A DNA stretch of 64,000 bases from Eggerthella timonensis (GTDB taxonomy: Bacteria; Actinomycetota; Coriobacteriia; Coriobacteriales; Eggerthellaceae). Below, in pieces: positions 27,298-37,088 of this stretch (position 1 is its first letter; each line of letters starts with the position of its first letter). The notes under the pieces are model-generated. The model saw only the letters and a list, made by a program, of their open reading frames with translations, searched no databases and had not been told where the DNA came from. Position numbers and translations under genes: made by a program. The DNA is taken from the NCBI RefSeq assembly GCF_900184265.1, contig NZ_FXXA01000002.1, positions 2,714,539 to 2,778,538 on the forward strand. The letters run 5' to 3'.

Positions 27298-28294
27298 GAG
27301 ACACCCCCGTTTGAAACACGCAGCGCGTCTCGAACCGAGCGCGCCCCTCGTCGAACGCGTACAGCGCGACGAGCCTGTTGTCCGTCAACACGGCCACGAG
27401 CTCACCGTCGCGCGGCGGCTCGCAGCTTTCGCGCACGCCCGCGGTGCAGGCGCACATCTCGGCCGCCGACGTCGTCCTCCTCCGCTCGAACAGCGGCAGC
27501 TCGGCAGCCGGAAGCTGCGCGCCGTTCGCCACCTTCTTCGCCAGCTCGCCCTGGGCGTAGGAGAACCGCACGCCCAGCAGGCGCACCGGGTCGAGCGCGG
27601 CGCGATCCTTGAGCTCGGCCAGGGTCTCCAGGCTCACGCACTCCTCCAACGTGAGCAACCCCAGCTCGGTGCGCTCGAGCGCGCCCACGTGCGCCGGGCA
27701 GCCCAGCGACACGCCCGCGTCGCGGGCGAGCGCGCGGATATAGGTGCCCTTCGACACCTCGAACGACACGTCCCACGTCGGCAGCGTCTCGCCGTCGCCC
27801 TCGTGCACGCCCAGCAACCGCGCATCGTACACCTCGATGTCGCGCGGCGCAAGGTCGATGATGTTGCCGGCGCGAGCTGCTTCGTAGGACTTCTTGCCGT
27901 TCACCTTGATGGCCGAGTACGCCGGCGGCATCTGCTTGCGCTTGCCCACGAGGCCGGCCACGAACGCGGCCGCGAACTCGGGGTCGAGCACGCGGTCGGG
28001 CACCTCTCCCGTACGGACCACCGATCCGGCGGCGTCGTCGGTGTCGGTGCCGGCGCCGAACGCGATGGACACGCGATAGCGCTTGTCGTGCCCGGTCAGA
28101 TACGACCCCAGGCGCGTTGCCGGCCCGACGCAGATGGGAAGCACGCCGGTGGCCATCGGGTCGAGCGTGCCCGTGTGCCCCACGCGACGCTCGCCGAAGA
28201 TGGACCGGCAGCGGTTCACCACGTCATGAGAGCTCATGCCGGCGGGTTTGTTCACCCCGACGACCAGCGACAGCCCCGATAGCCCCCGTTTCAC
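27281..28294 (-). CDS. truB: tRNA pseudouridine-55 synthase
   Basis: A 337-residue enzyme that makes pseudouridine 55 in the T-loop of tRNA. Diagnostic blocks are VVGVNKPAGMSSHDVVNRCR, RRVGHTGTLDPMATGVLPICVG with the catalytic Asp, and YRVSIAFGAGTDTDDAAG; SKGTYIRALARD follows in the second half. The C-terminus, after the core, is an ~80-residue PUA-like extension. The GTG at 28294 overlaps the nrnA stop by 4 bp. Confidence 0.94.
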   Translation of the reverse strand: MKRGLSGLSLVVGVNKPAGMSSHDVVNRCRSIFGERRVGHTGTLDPMATGVLPICVGPATRLGSYLTGHDKRYRVSIAFGAGTDTDDAAGSVVRTGEVPDRVLDPEFAAAFVAGLVGKRKQMPPAYSAIKVNGKKSYEAARAGNIIDLAPRDIEVYDARLLGVHEGDGETLPTWDVSFEVSKGTYIRALARDAGVSLGCPAHVGALERTELGLLTLEECVSLETLAELKDRAALDPVRLLGVRFSYAQGELAKKVANGAQLPAAELPLFERRRTTSAAEMCACTAGVRESCEPPRDGELVAVLTDNRLVALYAFDEGRARFETRCVFQTGVSRGRDI

Positions 28295-29304
28295 GCGCCG
28301 CACGCCCTCTCGCCCTCGGCGAAGGTCGCCTCGAGCGCTTCCTCGACCGTGCGGCGCGCCTCGTCCATCGTGCAGGACAGCGTGAAGCCTGCCGCGGCGA
28401 CGTGTCCTCCCCCGCCGAACGAGCGCGCGATGGCGGCCACGTCGGTGTCGTCCTTGGCGCGCAGGCTGCCGCGCACGACATCGCCCTGCTCCCGCAGCAT
28501 GCACGCCACACGCACGCCCGCCACCGAGCGCAGCGCGTCGATGATGGGCTCGGCATCGGCCTTCACCGCGCCGACGGCCTCGAAATCCTCGGCGACGAGC
28601 CAGCTCATCGCGTAAGCGCCGTCCGCGCCGAACGCCATGCGCTCGACGGCGAGCCCCTCGAGGCGCACGGACGGCAGCGTGCGGTTCTGGAAGATGGCGC
28701 GCGACACGGACGCCGGATCGGCCCCCGCCTCCACCATCTCGGATGCGGCGCGCATCGCCGCCGCGTCGGTGTTCTGATACTGGAAGCGGCCCGTGTCGGT
28801 GACGAGGCCCGTGTAGCAGCACAGCGCCACGTCGCCGGCGCGATCCGCGCCCAGAAGGCCCGCGAGCTCCCACACGAGCATCGTGGTGGAGGCGGCGTCG
28901 GGATCGACGTACACAAGGTCGGACATCGCGGCGTCCACCGCATGGTGATCGACGGTGACGGCCAGCTCGCAGGCGTCGCGCAGGGCGGCTGCCGCCTCCC
29001 CGATGCGCTCGCGGGTGGGGACGTCGACCCCCACGAACGTGCGGGCGCGCCCGTCGAAGGACGCTGCCGGCACGAGGTCGGCCGCTCCCGGCAGAAAGAC
29101 GAGCCGCTCGTCGATAGGCTCGTCTTTCGCCAGCAGGCAGGTCACGCGCTTGCCGAGGCCCTTGAGCGCCGCGGCCAAGCCGAGCTGCGAGCCCAGGCAG
29201 TCGCCGTCGGGGCTCACGTGCCCGCAGATGATGAAGTCGTCATGCTCCTTGAGCGCCTCGGCGATGGAGGCGAGGTCGGTGTTCGTCTGGGGCGTGACCG
29301 CCAT
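28291..29304 (-). CDS. nrnA: DHH-family phosphoesterase NrnA (nano-RNase / pAp phosphatase)
   Basis: A 337-residue enzyme of the DHH-DHHA1 family that degrades 2-5-mer RNAs and dephosphorylates 3'-phosphoadenosine 5'-phosphate. Metal-binding motifs visible are GHVSPDGDCLGSQ near residue 25, FVGVDVP, VTVDHHAVD (the DHH motif) and TGLVTDTGRFQY. The C-terminal DHHA1 domain ends with FGGGGHVAAAGF. The start at 29304 has an AGGAG site; the upstream frame has none. It sits between rbfA and truB, as in many Gram-positive genomes. Confidence 0.93.
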   Translation of the reverse strand: MAVTPQTNTDLASIAEALKEHDDFIICGHVSPDGDCLGSQLGLAAALKGLGKRVTCLLAKDEPIDERLVFLPGAADLVPAASFDGRARTFVGVDVPTRERIGEAAAALRDACELAVTVDHHAVDAAMSDLVYVDPDAASTTMLVWELAGLLGADRAGDVALCCYTGLVTDTGRFQYQNTDAAAMRAASEMVEAGADPASVSRAIFQNRTLPSVRLEGLAVERMAFGADGAYAMSWLVAEDFEAVGAVKADAEPIIDALRSVAGVRVACMLREQGDVVRGSLRAKDDTDVAAIARSFGGGGHVAAAGFTLSCTMDEARRTVEEALEATFAEGERACGA

Positions 29305-29312
29305 AGGGTCTC

Positions 29313-29750
29313 CTACTCGTCGTCGGCCGCCAGCTCGGCTTGCGCCTCGCGATCGGCCATGATGTCGGCATCGGCCGGCACGTCGCTGTCCGTGGGCGCG
29401 ACCACCTTGTTGCGCGCGGCATCGCGCTCGAGGGCCGACGCGATGCGCTCGGCCTCGTCCACGCTCTTGTCCAGCAAAAAGCGCAGCTCCGGCGCGATGC
29501 GCCACGACAGCTGCTTCGCCATGAGCGAGCGGATGCGGCCGGACGCCTTCTGGAAGGCCGCGGCCACGTCCTCGTAGCGGTCTGGCTCGGTGGTGTAGAA
29601 CACGTTGCACACGCTGCGATCGTAGCTCACCTCGCAGCCGGTTATGGTGACCAGCTCCAAGCGCGGGTCGGATATCTCGAAGAGCAGGATGCCCGCGACG
29701 ATCTCGCGCGCCTGCTCGTTGACCTTGCGGTTCGATGAACTCTGTTTCAT
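29313..29750 (-). CDS. rbfA: Ribosome-binding factor A
   Basis: A 145-residue KH-like protein needed for 30S subunit maturation and cold adaptation. The N-terminal half shows RKVNEQAREIVAGILLFEISDPRLELVTITGCEVSYD, and FQKASGRIRSLMAKQLSWRIAPELRFLLDKSVDEAERI follows, all typical of RbfA. An acidic tail (DVPADADIMADREAQAELAADDE) extends beyond the usual core by about 25 residues. The start at 29750 has an AAGGAG site. Confidence 0.94.
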   Translation of the reverse strand: MKQSSSNRKVNEQAREIVAGILLFEISDPRLELVTITGCEVSYDRSVCNVFYTTEPDRYEDVAAAFQKASGRIRSLMAKQLSWRIAPELRFLLDKSVDEAERIASALERDAARNKVVAPTDSDVPADADIMADREAQAELAADDE

Positions 29751-29914
29751 GATGCGTCTCCTTACCGATAAAGGCGAACCTTGCAGGTGGAACAAGGGCC
29801 TATGGCTAACCGAGTGACCTCGGCATCTTCAGCCGCCGGCCCTTGAGCCAGCATACCGAGCGCAAAGCGTCGGAGGAAGCGCATCGCCGCTACGGTAACC
29901 ACAAGGTTGACGTA

Positions 29915-30043
29915 GCGGCGAGCGAGCCGTACGGGGGGGGCGTGCTGCGCGCAGTTCCGCACGAGCCGAAACGTCCAGTGGACGTTTCGAGCGAGCCAGG
30001 ACTGTCTGAGCACGGCATGCCCTCCGTCCGGCTCGCTCGCCGC
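29915..30043. repeat. Inverted-repeat element in the infB-rbfA spacer
   Basis: The 308-bp spacer between infB and rbfA holds 20-bp terminal inverted repeats (29915-29934 and 30024-30043, 19 of 20 matching, core GGCGAGCGAGCC) around about 90 bp. Inside lies a perfect 10-bp stem CGAAACGTCC/GGACGTTTCG with an AGT loop. An open frame (29762-30052) crosses it but has no binding site or known family. It looks like a small non-autonomous mobile element or a structured operon leader. Confidence 0.65.
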
Positions 30044-30058
30044 GGTCGGCACGGACGG

Positions 30059-32821
30059 TTACTCCGTGCGCTCGACTTCCTTCACGGTGTAGCCCTCGAT
30101 GTGGTCGCCGATCTTGAGGTCCTGGTAGCCGTGGATGCCGATGCCGCACTCGTAGCCCTGCTTCACGGACTTCACGTCGTCCTTGAAGCGGCGCAGCGAC
30201 TCCATGACGCCCTCGAAGATGATGGTGCCGTCGCGGACGATGCGCACCTTGTCGTCGCGGTGGATCTCGCCGTCGATGATGTAGCAGCCGGCGATCGTGC
30301 CCACCTTCGGCACCTTGAACGTCTCGCGGACCTCGGCCACGCCGGTGTCCTCTTCCACGATGTCGGGGGAAAGCAGGCCCACGCGCGCGGCGTTGATCTC
30401 CTCGATGGCCTGGTAGATGATCCTGTACAGGCGGATGTCCACCTTCTCCTTCTCGGCCTGCTGCTTCGACTTGCCCGTGGGACGCACGTTGAAGCCGATG
30501 ATGATGGCGTCGGAGGCGGAGGCCAGCGTGACGTCGGTCTCGGTGATGCCGCCGACCGCGGAGTGCACGATGTTGATGCGCACCTCGGACTGGTCCATCT
30601 TCTCGAACGCGTCGCGCAGCGCCTCGATGGAGCCCTGCACGTCGGCCTTCACGATGAGGTTTAGGTCGGTCTGCTTGCCCTCTTCGATGCGGTTGAACAG
30701 GTCGTCCAGGCTCATGTGGCTCTTGGACTCCTGCTCGGCCAGACGGGCGCGCAGCGCACGCTCCTCGGCCAGCTTGCGGGCGTCGCGCTCGTCCTCGAAC
30801 ACGCGGAACTCGTCGCCGGCGACGGGCACGCTGTTGAGGCCCAGGATCTCCACCGGGTCGGCGGGACCGGCCGAATCGACGTGCTTGCCGTGCGGATCGA
30901 CGAGCGCGCGGACGCGGCCGTACGACGTGCCGGCGACCACGACGTCGCCCGGATGGAGCGTGCCGCGCTGCACGAGCACCGTGGCCACGGGACCGCGGCC
31001 CTTGTCGAGGTTCGCCTCGATGACGAAGCCGGAGGCCTCGGCATCGGGGTTCGCCTTGAGCTCGAGCACGTCGGCCTGGAGGATGATCGTCTCCAGCACG
31101 TCGTCGATGTGCAGGCGCTGCTTGGCCGACACCTCCACGAACATGTTCGTGCCGCCCCACTCCTCGGGGATGACGCCGTACTCGACGAGCTCCTGGCGCA
31201 CGCGGTCGGGGTTCGCGCCCGGCTTGTCGATCTTGTTGACGGCCACCACGATGGGCACTTCGGCCGCCTTCGCGTGGTTGATGGCCTCGATGGTCTGCGG
31301 CATGACGCCGTCGTCGGCGGCAACCACGAGCACGATGACGTCGGTGACCTGGGCGCCGCGGGCGCGCATGGCCGTGAACGCCTCGTGGCCCGGCGTGTCG
31401 ATGAACGTGATCTGCTTGCCGTCGATCTCGACGACCGACGCGCCGATGTGCTGGGTGATGCCGCCGGCCTCGCTGGCCACGACGCCCGTGTCGCGGATGG
31501 CGTCCAAGAGCGACGTCTTGCCGTGGTCGACGTGGCCCATGACGGTGACCACGGGCGGGCGGGGCTTGAGGTCCTCGTCCTTGTCGTGGTACACCACCGC
31601 GTACTCCTCCTCCGGCGACACGACGCGCACCTTGCGGCCCATGTCGTCGGCGATGAGCTCCACGAGGTCGTCGCCCATGGACTGCGTGAGCGTCAGCACC
31701 TGGCCCAGCATGAACAGGCGCTTGATGATGTCGTTGGGCTGCACGCCGAGGATCTCGGCGAACTTCGCCACCGTGGCGCCCTGGGGGATCTCCACGACGG
31801 AGTCGTCGAGCACGAGCGTGGGGTCGAGGCCCTTCTCGATGGCCTCGAGCTCCATGCGCTCGCGGTTCTCGGCCTCGCGCTTCTCCTTGCGCTTCTTGCG
31901 GCGGCCTTCGCCCTCGTGCGTGGACGCGGCGGCGACGGCGGCGCGGGCCTCGGCCAGCACCTTGTCGCGCTGCAGCTTCTCGGCCTGCACGGCCATCTGC
32001 GCGTAGCGGTCCTCGGGCTGAGCGGCCTGCTGCTCGAGCTCGGGAACGATCTGCTCGATATGGCCGCCCTTCTTGCCCTTCTTGGCCGGGCGCTCGGGCC
32101 TGGAGCCCTTGCGTGCGGCGTCGCGTGCCGCCGGGGCGGCCTGCTTCTGGGCCTCGATGCGCTGCTTCTCGGCCTCGATCTGCGACAGCAGCGAGTCGAA
32201 CGCGGGCTTCTTCGCGCCGAGCACCGGCGCGGGCTTCTTGGGGGCCGACGCGGGAGAGGCGCTCTTGGCGCCCTTGGCGTTGCGGTTGCGCAGCGCCTCC
32301 TCGACGGCTTGCTTCTTGGCCACCTCGGCGGCCATCTTGGCGGCGCGGGCGCGGGCACGGGCTTCGGCGGCCTCGCGGGCGACGCGCTCCTTCTCGCTCT
32401 CGATCTGGCTCGCCAGGCTCTCGAACGGCGAGGACGCCGGCGCCTTCTTCGGCTTGTCGGAGCCGTCGGCGCCCATGCCGCGCTCATCGTCGGACGAGCC
32501 CTCGGCGCGTTGCGCGCGCTCTGCCTCGCGGGCGGCGCGCTCCTGCTCCACGGCCTCGCGACGGGCGCGCTCCTCCTCGGCCCGCTTGCGCTCGGCCTCG
32601 GCGCGCTCCTCGGCCAGCTTCCTGGCCTCCTCGTCCTCCAGCTGACCGGCGCGCTGCTTGATCTCGGGCTCGAGATTCTTGCGGATCTTGTCGACGTAGG
32701 CGTCCGCGAGCATGCTCGCGTGGCTCTTCGCGGGGATCTTCATCTGTTGCAGCTTGTCGAGCAGCTCTTTGCTCGACATATCGAATTCCTTCGCCAACTC
32801 ATGTACTCGCATGCTGGCCAT
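30059..32821 (-). CDS. infB: Translation initiation factor IF-2
   Basis: A 920-residue GTPase that brings initiator tRNA to the 30S subunit. It starts with the IF2-N domain ([21 protein letters not shown]) and then a long Ala/Glu/Lys/Arg-rich helical region to about residue 330. A second IF2-N repeat follows near 340 ([25 protein letters not shown]). The G domain has [16 protein letters not shown] near 425, DTPGHEAF and NKIDKPGA. The C-terminal domains II-IV run to the end. ATG 32821 has a GAGGAG site. It lies between ylxR and rbfA in the usual order. Confidence 0.97.
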   Translation of the reverse strand: MASMRVHELAKEFDMSSKELLDKLQQMKIPAKSHASMLADAYVDKIRKNLEPEIKQRAGQLEDEEARKLAEERAEAERKRAEEERARREAVEQERAAREAERAQRAEGSSDDERGMGADGSDKPKKAPASSPFESLASQIESEKERVAREAAEARARARAAKMAAEVAKKQAVEEALRNRNAKGAKSASPASAPKKPAPVLGAKKPAFDSLLSQIEAEKQRIEAQKQAAPAARDAARKGSRPERPAKKGKKGGHIEQIVPELEQQAAQPEDRYAQMAVQAEKLQRDKVLAEARAAVAAASTHEGEGRRKKRKEKREAENRERMELEAIEKGLDPTLVLDDSVVEIPQGATVAKFAEILGVQPNDIIKRLFMLGQVLTLTQSMGDDLVELIADDMGRKVRVVSPEEEYAVVYHDKDEDLKPRPPVVTVMGHVDHGKTSLLDAIRDTGVVASEAGGITQHIGASVVEIDGKQITFIDTPGHEAFTAMRARGAQVTDVIVLVVAADDGVMPQTIEAINHAKAAEVPIVVAVNKIDKPGANPDRVRQELVEYGVIPEEWGGTNMFVEVSAKQRLHIDDVLETIILQADVLELKANPDAEASGFVIEANLDKGRGPVATVLVQRGTLHPGDVVVAGTSYGRVRALVDPHGKHVDSAGPADPVEILGLNSVPVAGDEFRVFEDERDARKLAEERALRARLAEQESKSHMSLDDLFNRIEEGKQTDLNLIVKADVQGSIEALRDAFEKMDQSEVRINIVHSAVGGITETDVTLASASDAIIIGFNVRPTGKSKQQAEKEKVDIRLYRIIYQAIEEINAARVGLLSPDIVEEDTGVAEVRETFKVPKVGTIAGCYIIDGEIHRDDKVRIVRDGTIIFEGVMESLRRFKDDVKSVKQGYECGIGIHGYQDLKIGDHIEGYTVKEVERTE

Positions 32822-32838
32822 ATACCACTCCTCTACTT

Positions 32839-33120
32839 CTATCTCGCTTCGCGCGCAGCCGAAGCGACGTCGGCGGCGATCCTGTCGTACTCATCGCTGC
32901 CGAGCGTCGCCTTGAGCGCCCGGTCGAGCTTTTTCTTCTTGCATGCGGCGGCGAAGCACTCCTCGGAGCAGACGTACGCCCCCCTGCCCGGCGCGCGGCC
33001 GGTCTTGTCGAACGACACGGCGCCGGACGGGTCGCGCACGATGCGCATGAGCTCGGCCTTGCCGGCCAGCTTCCCGCATGCGATGCAGCTGCGCTGCCTC
33101 TTCGTCGCCGTCGTCGTCAT
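32839..33120 (-). CDS. ylxR: YlxR-family (DUF448) RNA-binding protein
   Basis: A 93-residue basic protein of the YlxR family, always found between nusA and infB. The family motif [20 protein letters not shown] is near residue 9, followed by [11 protein letters not shown], which forms the putative RNA-binding cleft. YlxR has been tied to RNase P and transcription control in some species; its role here is not shown. It starts 29 bp after the nusA stop. Confidence 0.92.
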   Translation of the reverse strand: MTTTATKRQRSCIACGKLAGKAELMRIVRDPSGAVSFDKTGRAPGRGAYVCSEECFAAACKKKKLDRALKATLGSDEYDRIAADVASAAREAR

Positions 33121-33148
33121 ACCAGGCCGCCCTCTCTCGGTACCTAGT

Positions 33149-34366
33149 TTACGCTTCGTCGAGGTCGGCGTGCACGCCGCAGTACCGGCTGCCCGGGCGG
33201 GCATGGTTGCGGCAGCGGACCCCGTCCTCGCCCACGTAGGCGCACAGCCCCGCCTCGTCGTCGCCGGCCTCGTCCTCGTCGATCAGCATGTTGTCCATCG
33301 GGGCAAGCGACTCGCCCGTGAAGCTGGCGCTCTTGATGTCGATGTGCCACCCCGTCAAACGGGCGGCGAGGCGGGCGTTCTGACCCTCCTTGCCGATGGC
33401 CAGCGACAGCTGGTCGTCGGGCACCACGACGGTGGCGTAGTTGTTCTCGTCGTCGACCACCACGCGGGTCACCTTCGCCGGCGACAGCGCGTTGGCCACG
33501 TACACCGCCGGGTCCTCGGCCCACTGGATCACGTCGACGCGCTCGTTGCGCAGCTCCTCGACCACCATGCGCACGCGGCTGCCCTTCGGGCCGACGCAGG
33601 CGCCCACCGGATCGAGGTTCGCCTCGCGCGACGCCACGGCGATCTTGGAGCGGGCGCCGGGCTCGCGGGCGATGGACTTGATCTCCACCATGCCGTCGTA
33701 GATCTCCGGCACTTCGATCTCGAACAGGCGGCGGATGAGATCCGGGTGCGTGCGCGACACCACGATGGCCGGGCGCGCCTGCTCGCCGCGCATCTTCGGC
33801 GCGTCGGAGTTCGGGTCGCGCACCTCGATGATGAGCACCTTGAGGCGCTGGTTGTGACGGTAGTGCTCGTTGCTCGGGCGCTCGTTGCGCTCGTTGGGGT
33901 TGCGCTTCACGTCGTAGTGGGGCAGCTCGGCCTCCACGCCGTCGCGGATCTTGATGATGGTGAAGTCGGGCGTGCCCTGCAGCACCGTGCCCGTCACGAG
34001 ATCGCCCACGCGGTCCGAGAACTCCTCGTAGATGGACTGGCGGCCGGCCTCGCGCACGATGGACGCGATGACGCCCTTGGCGTTCTGGGCGGCGATGCGG
34101 CTCACGTCGTCGGGTGTGACGTCGCGCTCCTCGAACTCCTCGTACTCGCCGGTCTCCTCGTCGGGCTCTCCCACCGGCACGAGCTCGTACACGTAGATAT
34201 GGCCCGACTGGCGGTCGATGGTCACGCGGGCATCCCACTCGAGATCGAGGATGTGCTGGTAGCTCTTGGCGAGCGATGCCTCGAGGCGTTCGATGAGGTA
34301 GAACTCATCGATCTTGCGCTCATGAGCCAGCGCCTGCAACGCCTCAATCAGTTCTGAACTTGCCAC
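33149..34366 (-). CDS. nusA: Transcription factor NusA with a C-terminal Cys/His motif
   Basis: A 405-residue NusA with the N-terminal RNA-polymerase-binding domain, an S1 domain ([21 protein letters not shown]), and two KH domains ([55 protein letters not shown]). NusA controls pausing, termination and antitermination. The unusual part is the last ~35 residues: [26 protein letters not shown] carries three Cys and two His in a spacing like a small zinc knuckle, not part of ordinary NusA. The start is a GTG at 34366 with a GGAAGCGAAG leader; it follows rimP by 17 bp. Confidence 0.95.
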   Translation of the reverse strand: MASSELIEALQALAHERKIDEFYLIERLEASLAKSYQHILDLEWDARVTIDRQSGHIYVYELVPVGEPDEETGEYEEFEERDVTPDDVSRIAAQNAKGVIASIVREAGRQSIYEEFSDRVGDLVTGTVLQGTPDFTIIKIRDGVEAELPHYDVKRNPNERNERPSNEHYRHNQRLKVLIIEVRDPNSDAPKMRGEQARPAIVVSRTHPDLIRRLFEIEVPEIYDGMVEIKSIAREPGARSKIAVASREANLDPVGACVGPKGSRVRMVVEELRNERVDVIQWAEDPAVYVANALSPAKVTRVVVDDENNYATVVVPDDQLSLAIGKEGQNARLAARLTGWHIDIKSASFTGESLAPMDNMLIDEDEAGDDEAGLCAYVGEDGVRCRNHARPGSRYCGVHADLDEA

Positions 34367-34383
34367 GTCTTCGCTTCCTTTCC

Positions 34384-34863
34384 TCAGATGCTCGTTTGCG
34401 AGCTGAAATCGATCGTGCCCTTGAGATGGGCGCGTTTGATGGCGTTCATCGGGATCCGCACCTCGGCGCCGTCGACGTCGAGCGTGACCGCGTCGCCTTC
34501 CGCGCCCACGATGGTGCCGGTCCAGTTGCTGCGGCCGTCCACGGGCTGCGTCTTGAGCACCGCCGTGTCGCCCGCGAACCGCGCGAAATGCTCCACGGTG
34601 CGCAGCGGACGGTCGATGCCGGGCGACGACACCTCGAGCGTGTACGCCCCGGGGAACGGGTCGAGCTCGTCCATGAGGTCGTTGATCCACGCCTGCGCGG
34701 AGGACAGCTCGTCGAAGCTCACGCCGTCGGGCGTGTCTATAAACACGCGAATCGTCGGGGCCTTCTTCGCGCCCACGACCTCGACCGTGACGACCTCGAC
34801 GCCCTCCTGCTCCGCCCGGGGAGCCAACGCGTCGAGCAGCTGCTGTTCCTTCTTGCTGAGCAC
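34384..34863 (-). CDS. rimP: Ribosome maturation factor RimP
   Basis: A 159-residue protein needed for 30S assembly. The pattern DALAPRAEQEGVEVVTVEVVG, TIRVFIDTPDGVSFDELS, LEVSSPGIDRPLRTVEHFARFAGDTA matches RimP in order and length. The start is the GTG at 34863, with a strong GGAAGGAGGAGG site. It is the first gene of the nusA-infB operon. Confidence 0.94.
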   Translation of the reverse strand: MLSKKEQQLLDALAPRAEQEGVEVVTVEVVGAKKAPTIRVFIDTPDGVSFDELSSAQAWINDLMDELDPFPGAYTLEVSSPGIDRPLRTVEHFARFAGDTAVLKTQPVDGRSNWTGTIVGAEGDAVTLDVDGAEVRIPMNAIKRAHLKGTIDFSSQTSI

Positions 34864-34943
34864 GCGCCTCCTCCTTCCCGTTTGGTTCGCTTCGCCGCCC
34901 CATGTTCGCCCGCCGCCTCGTGGAGGCGAGCCCGTACAAACAA

Positions 34944-34969
34944 AGAAAGCGGGAACAAGCCCACTTTCT
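34944..34969 (-). promoter_or_regulatory. Leader hairpin with T-rich tail before rimP
   Basis: On the minus strand, AGAAAGTGGG pairs with CCCGCTTTCT across a CTTGTT loop and is followed by TTGTTTG. It stands between the candidate promoter at 35027-35055 and the rimP start, so it may be an attenuator in the operon leader. NusA autoregulation by leader termination is known in other bacteria; here it is inference. Confidence 0.55.
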
Positions 34970-35026
34970 CGTGTGTCGAAAGTATGGTGCGCGAAAACGC
35001 GCTTGCTTCTTTGTCGTGCCCAGCAT

Positions 35027-35055
35027 TTATACCATATCAGCTGCGCTTTGCCTAG
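35027..35055 (-). promoter_or_regulatory. Candidate promoter of the rimP-nusA-infB operon
   Basis: On the minus strand TAGGCA (35050-35055) and TATAAA (35027-35032) are 17 bp apart. They would start a transcript with a leader of roughly 155 nt before the rimP GTG. Confidence 0.55.
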
Positions 35056-35211
35056 TGCGCTCATCAGGCAGCCCGCAAGTTCACCACATTTTTGCGCAAG
35101 CGGACGGCGGGCGACGGTTGCACGGAAGCCGAAAAGCGCGTTGTCGGCCGAACGCCTCGGAAATCGTCTCGAAAGCGAGGCTTTCGACCGACCATGCGCT
35201 TCTCAAGCGGC

Positions 35212-37056
35212 TCAACGGTCCAAGCGCAGGGCGATGCGGACGACGGCGGTGCCATCCTCGACGTCGGCGACGAGCGCGCCGTGGTGGCGCTCGACGATCT
35301 GGCGCATGGCGGGCAGCCCCAAGCCGTGGTTGCGCGCGTCGGGCTTGCTCGTGGCTCCGAACGCCGCGTCGGGCGCGGCCGTGTTCTCGCAGCGCACGGC
35401 CACGCGGCCGTCGCGCTCGCGCATGGAGAACGCGATCCGTAGCTCGGGCTCCCCGGCGGCGCGGGCGCGCTCGCACGCCTCCACGGCGTTCGCCAGCAGG
35501 TTCGACAGCAGCACGACGAGCTCGGTGCTCTTCATGCCCAGCGTCGAGGGCACCTGCACGTCCCAGCTCACGCGCACGCCGGCCGCCTGCGCCGGCGACA
35601 GGTAGGCGGCCATGACGGCGTTTACCACGAGGTTGTCGGCGTAGCGCAGCGGCGCTTCGGAGTCCTGCAGCTCGCCCAGCTCGTCGAGGTAGGCGCGGCA
35701 ACGCTCCCACTCCCCCGCGTCGGCGAGCCGGCGCAGCGTGCCCACGTGGTGGCGCAGGTCGTGGCGCGCGGCGCGCGTGGCCTCCTCGCCGCTGCGCAGG
35801 TGCCTGACGCTCGTCTCTGCCGCGCGCACCTGCACCTCGAGGTCGCGCACCTGCTCGCCGGCGGCGCGCAGGCGACGCACGCGCTCCACGAGCATCCAGG
35901 CGAAGATGCCCACGAGGATGAGCGCCGCGTACTCGCTCTGCCACAGGCCGTACAGCGGCTCGTAGGCGTTGTTGTCCAGCAGGTTCGCCACGAGCGCCGC
36001 CCCCAGCACCGCGCAGCCGTACAGCACGAAGCGCGCCTCGGCGCTGCGGTTGAGCGCGCCCGCGACGGCGCAGCCCACGAACAAGGCCCAGCAGCCGGCG
36101 CGCGCGACGGTCTGGAACAGGCCGTACGCCTCGATGGACGCCGGCAGCGCAGGGATGGCCAGCGCCCAGGCCAGCGTGACGGCCGGCAGCGCCCATAGAG
36201 CTCGTGCTGCCCAGCGCGCGGCCGGGCGCCGCGCCTGCGTCCACGGCAGCCCCGCGGCGCGGGCGGCCAGCGCCACCGCCGACACGAGCACGCATGCCCA
36301 CGCCGCGTCCTCCACGGCATACCACCAGGTCCCGGCGATTCCCAAGCGCCAAACCGCTCCGTGCGCGCCCGCTACGGCGAAGGCGGCGCACAGCACGCCG
36401 AAGTCGCGCACGAGCGCGTCGCCGTCGCGCCTGCGGCGCACGGCCAGCGCGAACAACGCGGCGGCGAGCGGCCCCAGCACGAGCACGCAGGTTCCCAGCG
36501 CATTCGCGAACACGATGGCGGCCATCTCCTGAGCGGTGCCCAGCACCGGCGGGTAGTACAGCCCACCGTAGTAGTGCGCGTCGTTGACCACCTCGAGCCT
36601 CAGGCGCGTGTCGTCGCCCACGACGATGCCCACGTCCGCGCCGTCGCGGCTCGTCGCCGCGAGAACGCCGTCCACGTACAGCGCGTAGTCTCCGTACACC
36701 TCGGGGACCAGCAGGACGAGCGCGCGCTCGTCCCGGTCGCCGACGTAGCGCAGGGCGAGCTCGTAGGAGGCGCTGCCGAAGGCGGACGTGCCGCCCGGCG
36801 CGTAGGAGAAGTTGGAGTATTGGCCGATGAACGTCTCGGTTTGCGGGCCGCCGTCAACGGAGAGCAGCCACCCGTCCACGAGCGAGAGGGGGCGTTCGAG
36901 GTCGGCGTCGGCGATCTCGACGGCCCCGTCCGAACCGTACGGGGGCGGCGCGAGGTATTTGTTATCATGGTAGTACGTCAGCGCGAACAGGCATCCCGCA
37001 AGCAAGAAGACCGCTGCTGCGGGAGCCGCCGCACGGCAGAGCGCACGAACCGGCAT
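35212..37056 (-). CDS. Membrane sensor histidine kinase, GHKL/AgrC-like
   Basis: A 614-residue orphan kinase. After a first helix (about 10-27), an extracellular beta-rich domain of ~160 residues is followed by seven or so helices (about 180-380), the layout of 7TM-DISM sensors. A coiled-coil leads to an H-box RHDLRHHVGTL near residue 430 and a GHKL ATPase with LLSNLLANAVEAC (N-box) and HGLGLPAM (G-box). This combination resembles AgrC/CitA-type kinases. No response regulator is adjacent. Its start is only 32 bp from the divergent surface-protein gene, implying shared or overlapping control. Confidence 0.85.
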   Translation of the reverse strand: MPVRALCRAAAPAAAVFLLAGCLFALTYYHDNKYLAPPPYGSDGAVEIADADLERPLSLVDGWLLSVDGGPQTETFIGQYSNFSYAPGGTSAFGSASYELALRYVGDRDERALVLLVPEVYGDYALYVDGVLAATSRDGADVGIVVGDDTRLRLEVVNDAHYYGGLYYPPVLGTAQEMAAIVFANALGTCVLVLGPLAAALFALAVRRRRDGDALVRDFGVLCAAFAVAGAHGAVWRLGIAGTWWYAVEDAAWACVLVSAVALAARAAGLPWTQARRPAARWAARALWALPAVTLAWALAIPALPASIEAYGLFQTVARAGCWALFVGCAVAGALNRSAEARFVLYGCAVLGAALVANLLDNNAYEPLYGLWQSEYAALILVGIFAWMLVERVRRLRAAGEQVRDLEVQVRAAETSVRHLRSGEEATRAARHDLRHHVGTLRRLADAGEWERCRAYLDELGELQDSEAPLRYADNLVVNAVMAAYLSPAQAAGVRVSWDVQVPSTLGMKSTELVVLLSNLLANAVEACERARAAGEPELRIAFSMRERDGRVAVRCENTAAPDAAFGATSKPDARNHGLGLPAMRQIVERHHGALVADVEDGTAVVRIALRLDR

Positions 37057-37088
37057 ACGCCACCTTCCGCGAACGACAAGGAGCCTCC

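Noticed and set aside
29762-30052. 96-residue open frame in the infB-rbfA spacer
   Set aside because: It runs through an inverted-repeat element, has no binding site and no family match I recognise.
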